This document shows positions 1-6,444 of a stretch of 17,190 bases of DNA, one piece after another. How positions within the stretch are numbered: position 1 is the stretch's first letter; every line of letters begins with the position of its first letter. This DNA is from Planctomycetaceae bacterium (GTDB taxonomy: Bacteria > Planctomycetota > Planctomycetia > Pirellulales > UBA1268). The position numbers and the translations under genes are program-made. Location: the NCBI GenBank assembly GCA_947453875.1, contig CANGIH010000007.1, forward strand, positions 1 to 17,190, read 5' to 3'. The notes beneath the pieces are model-generated. The model ran no database searches, was not told the origin of the DNA, and worked only from the letters and a program-made list of their open reading frames with translations.

Positions 1-260
1 CGGCCATCGCCCAGAGCACGATCGTCTGGTTCTTGCGGGGGGAATTGGCGTGGTGGCGGCCAGCGTTGCGCCCCATCGGGCCAAGGCCAGGTGAAGCCGA
101 TCACTTCGAGTCCCGGCATAGCAACCCCGAAAGTATCCCCGGCAGGGATTGTTGATTCGCAGTTTCGCCGCAGAAATCAATCGGTGTCGGAAAGGCACTT
201 CCCTCAATCCGACCCTGTTTCGGGGCAGGCCGTCGCCCTTGGCAGTATCTCGGTTCATAC
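1..260. other. Left-edge region, no confident gene
   Basis: No reading frame here can be recognised as a protein family. The plus frame from base 3 to the stop at 153-155 has GC-rich third positions in its first ~20 codons and could be the 3' end of a gene lying left of the window. That would fit the terminator at 261-294. On the minus strand an ATG at 119 opens a frame that runs off the left edge with about 39 codons, but it has no clear ribosome binding site. Neither is called as a gene. Confidence 0.3.
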
Positions 261-305
261 GGCAGGGGAGGCGCCTTCGGGTGCCGCCCCTGCCTTCATT
301 TGTTC
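261..305 (+). terminator. Rho-independent-type terminator hairpin with UUCG loop
   Basis: Bases 261-275 pair with 280-294 to give a 15-bp, very GC-rich stem closed by the tetraloop TTCG at 276-279. There is one A.G mismatch and one G.U wobble. The stem is followed on the plus strand by TTCATTTGTTC, a moderately T-rich tail. The opposite strand has no T-run. The element most likely ends transcription of a plus-strand gene lying mainly left of the window and insulates the alkylsulfatase region. Confidence 0.65.
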
Positions 306-317
306 GCGAAAGTGTCC

Positions 318-512
318 ATGGTGAAAATCACCACATTGAACGACCGGCCGGTGCGGCAGGTGCGATACATGCCCGACTGTACGTTCATTCACAACCTCTA
401 CGAGCGGCGGCCTGGCGGCCGCGCTGAGGGCGAGCCTCTCTGCCCGAACGATCTTCCTCATCGAAACATCACCGTAACACGACATCGATCGGCATCCCCG
501 AGTCGTTATTGA
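318..512 (+). CDS. Unrecognised small ORF (doubtful)
   Basis: This is a 64-residue frame starting at ATG 318, just after the terminator at 261-294. Third codon positions are GC-rich for about the first 40 codons and then lose that bias. The frame may therefore be a decayed gene fragment or may not be coding. The product starts MVKITTLNDRPVRQVRY and ends in a basic, serine-rich tail. No domain, signal peptide or membrane segment is visible, and there is no convincing ribosome binding site. I do not recognise a family. Confidence 0.18.
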   Translation: MVKITTLNDRPVRQVRYMPDCTFIHNLYERRPGGRAEGEPLCPNDLPHRNITVTRHRSASPSRY

Positions 513-678
513 ATCGAACTGCCACTTTCACAACCAGTGCAGCGACATCAATGGCTTGCCAAGGCCAGCGAGCTACAGATCATTGTATCCCCCGGGTGGC
601 AGGGATATCCTGCCCACGCCGCGTCGGGCGGTCGGTCCCAGACTCACTCCAGGTCCAAGCTTCAAGAAAGCCTTTATC

Positions 679-2772
679 ATGACCACCCGTCGTCAGTTCG
701 TGCAGAGTCTTCCTGCGTTTGCCGTGGCTGCGCACATGACGCTCGACAGCGAGTCGGCCCCCGCGGCCCCGAATCCCACCGCTCCGGCGGCCGGACACTT
801 CCACCCCAAGGGAAAGGCCCCCTCGGAGTTCACCAAGGAGGTGCTGCGGAAGGCGAAGCAGGCCTTACCGTTTGACGACACACGCGACTTCGACGAACAG
901 CGGCGTGGCCTGGTCGCTCGGATGCCCCAGATGCAGATAAAAAACGACGCCGGCGGCGTCGCCTGGGACATGACGCGGTTTCAGTTCCTCGACCAGCAGG
1001 ACGAGTTCGACACGGTCCATCCCTCGATGCACCGCATCGGCCAACTCAACAACAACTACGGCCTTTACGAGGTCGTCCCCGGCATCTACCAGGTCCGCGG
1101 CATCGACCTCGCCCAGACTACCTTCGTTCGCGGCAAGACCGGCTGGATCGTGTTCGACTGCCTTGTCACCGCCGACGCCATGCGGGCCGCCTGGAATCTG
1201 TTCCAGGAGCACAAAGGCGAGGGCCTGCCGGTCACTGCGGTCGTTTACTCGCACTCCCACGGCGACCACTGGGGAGGCGTCCGCGGCGTGGTCGACGAGG
1301 CCGACGTCCGCTCCGGAAAGGTGCAGATCCTGGCCCCCCGCGACTTCATGGTCTATTCGATCTCGGAGAACGTCTTCGCCGGCAACGCAATGAATCGGCG
1401 AATGTTCTATCAATACGGCGTGCTCCTGCCGGTGAGCCCCTACGGCTACGTCACCCAGGGGCTAGGGCATGCCATCTCCCGTGGCACGTCCGGTCTGATA
1501 GCCCCGACCCGTATCGTGGAGAAAGACATCGAGGAGATCGAGGTGGACGGCGTGCGGATGATCTTCCAGAACACGCCCAACACGGAAGCCCCATCGGAGA
1601 TGAACACCTACATCCCCGAGATGAAGGCTCTCTGGATCGCCGAGAACGTCTGCGCGACGCTCCACAACATCTACACGCTCCGCGGCGCTCTGGTGCGGGA
1701 CGCCCTCAACTGGTCGAAATACATTAACGAGGTGATCTACCGCTTCGGCCAGGAGGCCGTGGTAATGTTCGGCGCCCACCACTGGCCGCGGTGGGGCAAC
1801 GAGAGGGTGCAGGAGATCCTTCGCGGTCAACGGGACCTCTATGCCCACTTCAACAACCAGGTGCTCCACTTGGCCAATCAGGGCGTGACCGTCAATCAGA
1901 TTCACAACGTTTACGAGCTGCCGAAGAGTCTCCAGCAACGGTGGGACTGCCGCGGTTACCACGGTTCGGTCCCGCACAACGCTCGGGCCGTCGTCAACCG
2001 CTACCTCGGCTACTGGGACTGCAATCCCGCCACACTCATCCCTCCTTCCCCCGAGGAGTCGGCCCCGCTCTATGTCGAGATGATGGGGGGATCGGAAAAA
2101 ATCCTCGCCAAGGCAAGGCAGCTACATGATCAGGGCGAATACCTGCTCGCCACCGAGATTCTCAATAAGCTCGTGCAAGCGGAGCCCAGGAACCAGGTGG
2201 CCAAGGAACTCTTGGCCGACGTGTTTGAACAACTTGGCTACCAGCAGGAGAATCCGGGGCTTCGCAACAGCTTCCTGTCGGGCGCTTACGAACTCCGCGA
2301 GGGCGTTCCGGAGGGGGCCTCGCCCAAATCGAGCGGACCAGACGTGATCCGGGCGATGAGTACGGAGCTATTTCTCGACTTCCTCGGCATTCGGATGGAC
2401 AGCCGCAAAGCGGAGGGGATGCGGTTCACGATGAACCTGATCACGCCCGACAACGGCGAGAAATTCGCGGTCGAGCTCGAGAACGCCACCCTCACGAACC
2501 TGCCCGGGTTCCTGGCCAAGAAGGCCGATCTCACGCTTACGATCAACCGTTCCGACCTCGAGCAGACGATGATCGGGGCCAAGACGCTCGAGGCCCAGAT
2601 CAAGGACGGCACGGCGAAGGTCGAAGGCGATGCCTCGATCCTAGCCAAGCTCGCGAGCACGATGGTGGACTTCGACCCGCGTTTCGAGATCCTGCCCGGC
2701 ACGCGGGGGCGGGAGGAGCTGCTTCACGCCGAGCCCTTCGAGGCGGTGCCTGGAAAGACGATCCCGGAGTAA
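679..2772 (+). CDS. Tat-exported alkylsulfatase (linear primary-alkylsulfatase, MBL fold)
   Basis: A 697-residue homologue of SdsA1-type alkylsulfatases, which hydrolyse sulfate esters of primary alcohols such as dodecyl sulfate, releasing alcohol and sulfate. The metal-binding HSHGDH motif of the metallo-beta-lactamase fold is at residues 192-197, and the family block HHWPRWGN begins at residue 367. The middle helical part matches the alkylsulfatase dimerisation domain. The last ~140 residues (from about 554) match the SCP2-like C-terminal domain thought to bind the alkyl chain. The start at ATG 679 puts TTRRQFVQSLPAFAVAAH at the N-terminus, a twin-arginine motif followed by a short hydrophobic stretch, which implies folded export to the periplasm. 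An in-frame extension back to 556 would bury this signal and is rejected. Two porins follow on the same strand, which suggests a shared role in uptake and degradation of sulfated compounds. Family assignment is firm; the natural substrate is not known. Confidence 0.93.
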   Translation: MTTRRQFVQSLPAFAVAAHMTLDSESAPAAPNPTAPAAGHFHPKGKAPSEFTKEVLRKAKQALPFDDTRDFDEQRRGLVARMPQMQIKNDAGGVAWDMTRFQFLDQQDEFDTVHPSMHRIGQLNNNYGLYEVVPGIYQVRGIDLAQTTFVRGKTGWIVFDCLVTADAMRAAWNLFQEHKGEGLPVTAVVYSHSHGDHWGGVRGVVDEADVRSGKVQILAPRDFMVYSISENVFAGNAMNRRMFYQYGVLLPVSPYGYVTQGLGHAISRGTSGLIAPTRIVEKDIEEIEVDGVRMIFQNTPNTEAPSEMNTYIPEMKALWIAENVCATLHNIYTLRGALVRDALNWSKYINEVIYRFGQEAVVMFGAHHWPRWGNERVQEILRGQRDLYAHFNNQVLHLANQGVTVNQIHNVYELPKSLQQRWDCRGYHGSVPHNARAVVNRYLGYWDCNPATLIPPSPEESAPLYVEMMGGSEKILAKARQLHDQGEYLLATEILNKLVQAEPRNQVAKELLADVFEQLGYQQENPGLRNSFLSGAYELREGVPEGASPKSSGPDVIRAMSTELFLDFLGIRMDSRKAEGMRFTMNLITPDNGEKFAVELENATLTNLPGFLAKKADLTLTINRSDLEQTMIGAKTLEAQIKDGTAKVEGDASILAKLASTMVDFDPRFEILPGTRGREELLHAEPFEAVPGKTIPE

Positions 2773-2839
2773 TCGGCGGAACCTGCCGTCGTTTGCGTAA
2801 CCGGATTTATTGGCGCAACCGTCATGATCGGCCGATGAG

Positions 2840-2861
2840 CCACCTTGTGGAGTTGCTCCAC
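2840..2861. promoter_or_regulatory. Inverted repeat upstream of the porin pair
   Basis: GTGGAG-TTG-CTCCAC (2847-2861) is a perfect 6-bp inverted repeat with a 3-base spacer. The first half can also pair with the preceding CCAC (2840-2843), giving CCAC-CTT-GTGG, so two mutually exclusive hairpins share the GTGG arm. It lies about 90 bases before the first porin gene in a 178-base gap. It could be an operator dyad or a leader hairpin. No promoter hexamers convincing enough to call were seen nearby, so the role is a guess. Confidence 0.25.
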
Positions 2862-2950
2862 CTGCGGGGGAGGTCTGCGCGAAGGCATCCGAGCCCCCCC
2901 TGGACTACCCACATTGCCACTGGCCCGCCCGGCTCGAGCGTCTGGCAACC

Positions 2951-4417
2951 ATGGGAAAACCACGGCGAATGCCTACCGAACGGCGAGAGCGATCTGGTCA
3001 TAGGCCCGTCCGCGGCTGCCTTGCGATCGTCGGCTGGCTTGCGTTGGCCACCTGGGTCGCGATGCCTGCCCGGGCTGCCGAACCACCTGAGGGTCCTGAG
3101 ACTGCCGCGACCGAGGCCGTCGTGGAGGCGATCCCGCCCCCTCAGTTCGACGAATGGGAGGCCGAATTCGCCGCCGCGGGCTCGTCCTGTGCTGCCTGTA
3201 CCGAGGCCGACTCCAGCTTCCTCGGAAGCCGGTTTCGCGTGGACTACGACAACGGGTTCGCCATTCTGCCACGCGATCCCGACGAAACGCCGTATTCGCT
3301 ACGGATCCGCAACCAGAACATGTTCCGCTACGACGGCTTCTCCCGGGCGGAGTCATCCTGGACCGACAGCGCAGGCAACCAGCTGCCCATCAATAACTCG
3401 AACTACTTCGGCATCCCGAGAGGACGCTTGATCTTCTCGGGCAACGCGATCATGCCCCGGCTCTCGTATCTGCTGAACATCGACTACAACTCGGTCACCA
3501 ACCAGCCGATCGGCTTCCGGGCATTCTGGCTGAGCTATCGGTTCAGCAAGGCACTCGAACTCTACGTTGGACAGTCGAAGGTGCCGGGGTCGCGGGAATG
3601 GATCGAGAGCGCCTTCGCCCCGCTCCAGAGCGCCGACCGCACCATGGCGACCACCTTCTTTCGCCCCAGCTTGAGCCAGGGCATGTGGATCACGGGCGAG
3701 CCGCTCGACGACGTCTTCTATCACGCGATGGTGTCGAACGGGTTCAACACGCTCAACCTGCAGCCCGAGCAACTCAACAACCGCTTCGCGTGGTCCGGGT
3801 CGGCCTGGTGGGAGCCGTGGGGAGAGTTTGGTCGCGGCTACTCCGACCTCCAGCATCATCAGGAGGCCGCCATCAGGCTCGGTGGCTGCTATACCTACGC
3901 TCTCGGCAGCGGCAGCCAGTCTGCGAGCGACGCCGTCGAAAACTCCCCCGTCCGACTCTCGGACGGCACGGTCATCACGACGCCGGGCGCGCTCGCCCCC
4001 GGTGTCACGCTCCTCTCGTATGACATCTCGTTGGCGGCCATCGATATGGCGTGGAAGTACCGCGGCCTGAGCGTGTCGTCGGAACTTTATTTCCAGGATC
4101 TGCTCGGACTGCAGGGCACCGGGCCGCTGCCGATCGCCTCCACGTCGGCATTCGGGGGCTTCGTCAAGGGAGGCTGGTTCGTCGTTCCGCGTGAGACGGA
4201 GGTCTACGCCCGCACGTCGTACGTCACCGGAGCCTATGGCTCGGGATATGAGCTGGGGGGAGGCTTCAACCGGTTTTTCCTGCCGGGGAAGGACAACCTC
4301 TTCTTCACCTTCGACACGGCCTGGCTGGAAAACTCCCCGGCCGGCCAGAACCGAACCGGCTTCGTGGCCGGTCAGACCGGCCTGCTGGTGCGAGCCCAGA
4401 TCGTCGCCGCCTACTGA
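2951..4417 (+). CDS. OprP/OprO-family anion (phosphate-selective type) porin
   Basis: A 488-residue outer-membrane protein. The N-terminus has a long basic region (MGKPRRMPTERRERSG) and a hydrophobic stretch at about residues 22-38 ending in ARA-A, a plausible Sec signal peptide cut near residue 42. The rest reads as alternating amphipathic strands typical of a beta-barrel, in the pattern of the phosphate-selective porin O/P family: YSLRIRNQNMFRYDGF, a FWLSYRF strand near LYVGQSKVPGSREW, and a FFLPGKDNLFFTFD stretch near the end. The last residue is tyrosine, not phenylalanine. Pseudomonas OprP/OprO carry phosphate or polyphosphate; in planctomycetes such porins are numerous and substrates are mostly untested. 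Oddity: a Cys-X-X-Cys at 80-83 just before the barrel. ATG 2969 is an alternative start; neither has a clear ribosome binding site. The gene precedes the OprB porin by 11 bases, probably one transcript. Confidence 0.82.
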   Translation: MGKPRRMPTERRERSGHRPVRGCLAIVGWLALATWVAMPARAAEPPEGPETAATEAVVEAIPPPQFDEWEAEFAAAGSSCAACTEADSSFLGSRFRVDYDNGFAILPRDPDETPYSLRIRNQNMFRYDGFSRAESSWTDSAGNQLPINNSNYFGIPRGRLIFSGNAIMPRLSYLLNIDYNSVTNQPIGFRAFWLSYRFSKALELYVGQSKVPGSREWIESAFAPLQSADRTMATTFFRPSLSQGMWITGEPLDDVFYHAMVSNGFNTLNLQPEQLNNRFAWSGSAWWEPWGEFGRGYSDLQHHQEAAIRLGGCYTYALGSGSQSASDAVENSPVRLSDGTVITTPGALAPGVTLLSYDISLAAIDMAWKYRGLSVSSELYFQDLLGLQGTGPLPIASTSAFGGFVKGGWFVVPRETEVYARTSYVTGAYGSGYELGGGFNRFFLPGKDNLFFTFDTAWLENSPAGQNRTGFVAGQTGLLVRAQIVAAY

Positions 4418-4428
4418 GAGCCCGTGTT
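4416..4428 (+). promoter_or_regulatory. Ribosome binding site of the OprB-type porin
   Basis: GAGAG at 4416-4420 overlaps the stop codon of the preceding porin and lies 8 bases before ATG 4429. This supports that start and co-translation of the two porins. Confidence 0.4.
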
Positions 4429-5883
4429 ATGAAATTCGCCCGCACCTCGATCATCGTCGGATTGCTCCTGACGCTGGTGGCGATGCGCAGCGACGCGCAG
4501 GATGGCCCAGTCGCGGCCGTCGCCGACACGCAGGTGGTCACCGAACGGCTTGCCTACCCATACTCCATCGATTTGCTGCCCGACGATCCGGCACCGCCGC
4601 CCTACGAGGAAGCCCCCGGTGCAGCCGCTGGCCCGCCGGGAGAAGGGGTTGATGCCTTCGGCCCTAAGACGGTGACGGGCGACGCCTTCGATCGCTTGTT
4701 CTCGACGAAGGAGTCGGGCGTTACGTTTGGCGGCCGGGTGACGCAATTCGGATTCGGGCTCGCTGGCGGCATCGATCGGCCGGTGCCGCCGCCGCTCGGA
4801 GAGGGCGACGTATTTCGCTACACCGGTCGGAGCGAATACGACGCGGTCGTTGATCTTGAGAAGTTCGGTGGCCTGCCACATGGTCGGCTGCTCGTGCGGG
4901 CCGAGCAGTGGTATGGCGAGTTCGGCAACGTGTCGCCGCGGGCGGGCACCTTCACGCCGACGGTGTTCCCGGCGTTCCTACCGCCTCGGCCAAACGACCC
5001 TGGCGTGCCCTACATCACTAACTTTCTCCTCACACAGCCGCTGTCGCCGAACTGGGTCGTGTTCGGTGGGAAGAAGGACGTGCTCGGCACCGTCGACCAG
5101 GACATCTTCGCCGGCGGCGACGGCACCGAACAGTTCGTCAACCAGGCACTCATCGCCAATCCGTCGTTCCTACTCGGGATGCCTTACTCCTTCTTCACCG
5201 CCGGTGTCGTCTCGCCTCGTGACTGGGGAGGCGTGGCGGTGTATGTCATGGATCCGAAGAATCGCACGGCCGACTTCATGCAGTTCGGCGACCTGTTCAA
5301 TCAGGGCATCATCATCGGTGGTGAGATCAAGCGGAAGACGATGTTCTTCGATCTGCCTGGGCAGCAGCACGTGGGCGGCGTCTGGAAGCATCAGGAGCAG
5401 CTCGATCTGCGGGCTGCGTTCACGCCGCCGGGGCCTGGCTCCGGGCCTCCGGGGAGTGGCCCGCCGACGCTGTGGGATTCATGGGTCGCCTACTACGGGT
5501 TCGACCAATACGTCGTCCGCTACTCCGACAATCCCGACAGCGGCTGGGGCCTGTTCGGCCGCGCTTCCATCGCCGACGGTAACCCGAACCCGATCAAATA
5601 CTTCCTGAGCACCGGCATCGGCGGCTTCAGCCCGCTTGGCGGGGCGCGGGGTGACACGTTCGGTCTCGGCTGGTTTCTCGTGGGCGCGAGCGATCAGTTC
5701 GGCCCGGTGCCAACGGCCCTGTTCGGCCCGCGGGACGGCCAGGGCGTCGAGTGGTTCTACAACATCCAGGCCACGCCCTGGTTCAACATCACGCCCGACC
5801 TCCAGTGGATTCGCCCGGGACTGGGGGCGATTTCCACCGACAACGCGTTTGTGTACGGCATCCGTGCCAACGCGACATTTTGA
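4429..5883 (+). CDS. OprB-family carbohydrate-selective porin
   Basis: A 484-residue outer-membrane protein that begins with a clear Sec signal peptide (MKFARTSIIVGLLLTLVAMR, cut around SDA-Q, residue 23-24). A proline/alanine-rich linker of ~50 residues follows, and then a beta-barrel in the style of the OprB family (TQFGFGLAGGIDRP near residue 105, a YDAVVDLEKFGGLPHGRLLV block typical of the family, and repeated GGxKDVLGTVDQD-type strands). The chain ends in a final strand with a C-terminal phenylalanine (ANATF), the usual signature for recognition by the BAM complex. OprB of pseudomonads passes glucose and other sugars; substrate specificity here cannot be read from sequence. A proline/glycine-rich loop (PPGPGSGPPGSGPPT, around residue 335) is a low-complexity insertion. 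It follows the OprP-type porin by 11 bases, so the pair is probably co-transcribed. Confidence 0.85.
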   Translation: MKFARTSIIVGLLLTLVAMRSDAQDGPVAAVADTQVVTERLAYPYSIDLLPDDPAPPPYEEAPGAAAGPPGEGVDAFGPKTVTGDAFDRLFSTKESGVTFGGRVTQFGFGLAGGIDRPVPPPLGEGDVFRYTGRSEYDAVVDLEKFGGLPHGRLLVRAEQWYGEFGNVSPRAGTFTPTVFPAFLPPRPNDPGVPYITNFLLTQPLSPNWVVFGGKKDVLGTVDQDIFAGGDGTEQFVNQALIANPSFLLGMPYSFFTAGVVSPRDWGGVAVYVMDPKNRTADFMQFGDLFNQGIIIGGEIKRKTMFFDLPGQQHVGGVWKHQEQLDLRAAFTPPGPGSGPPGSGPPTLWDSWVAYYGFDQYVVRYSDNPDSGWGLFGRASIADGNPNPIKYFLSTGIGGFSPLGGARGDTFGLGWFLVGASDQFGPVPTALFGPRDGQGVEWFYNIQATPWFNITPDLQWIRPGLGAISTDNAFVYGIRANATF

Positions 5884-5901
5884 CCACGGCCAAGGGAACC
5901 A

Positions 5902-6168
5902 TCAGTGGGCACCCGATGCCCCTTGCTTCAGCGTGTCCATCACCTTGTCGAGCGAAAAGCTGGCAGCCTGCATCCGCGGCGGGAAGTCCCTAAAGGTTGC
6001 CAGGAACTTTCCGACATAGGCCTGCGCCGGCACCAGCATGAAGGCGCGGTCGATCATCCAGTCGTAATCGGTGTTGCTCGTGATCGAGGCTCGTTCATAG
6101 GGGTTGCGGCGGAGATTGAACACCAGCGGTAGGCGGAGCGGGGTGAAGGGCTCATAGACCTTCATACC
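5902..6168 (-). pseudogene. Arylsulfatase C-terminal remnant
   Basis: The minus frame encodes about 88 residues ending at a stop at 5902-5904. The block KVYEPFTPLRLPLVFNLRRN, followed by PYERA, SNTDYDW, FMLVPAQAYVGKFLATF, FPPR and SFSLDKVM, matches the C-terminal tail of type I (formylglycine) arylsulfatases closely. Recognisable similarity begins at about 6168. Upstream of that the same frame meets a stop at 6232-6234, and none of the three frames contains the rest of a sulfatase, including the catalytic CxPxR motif. The catalytic body is therefore absent. An ATG happens to lie at 6165, but with no catalytic domain a functional sulfatase is excluded. It sits beside an alkylsulfatase and two porins and opposite to them, suggesting a once larger sulfatase locus that lost a gene by deletion. 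Confidence 0.75.
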
Positions 6169-6444
6169 GACTGGATCAGGATTTCCAAGGCAAGCCAGGC
6201 TGGTGTCCCACGAACAAGAAAGCGGCGGCGTTCAACGCACCGCCGCCGCGGTGTTCGTGCATCACGGCTGCAATCCGGACCGCAAGGATTTTTGGTAGCA
6301 TGCCGCTTTGCAGGGCGGCGTGGGCCTCGAGGAAGACCGGTTGTGGCTGCAGACGATCCACCCCGTGCAGTCGGGCATGGGGACGGGCGAGAAAATCCCC
6401 ACCGACTCCCGTTTGACTGGAACCTGCCGCCGCGGCCGTCGGCG
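6169..6444. other. Junk-like gap between sulfatase remnant and MMPL exporter
   Basis: This stretch has open frames on both strands but none with recognisable similarity. The in-frame extension of the MMPL gene back to TTG 6292 crosses it without helices or conserved residues. Minus frames here do not continue the arylsulfatase. It probably contains the left breakpoint of the sulfatase deletion and the promoter of the exporter, but I see no clear promoter hexamers. Confidence 0.4.

Noticed and set aside
1..119. Minus-strand ORF from ATG 119 running off the left edge
   Set aside because: Only about 39 codons, no recognisable similarity and no clear ribosome binding site.
556..678. N-terminal extension of the alkylsulfatase
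   Set aside because: It would place 41 extra residues before the twin-arginine signal, which must be near the N-terminus.
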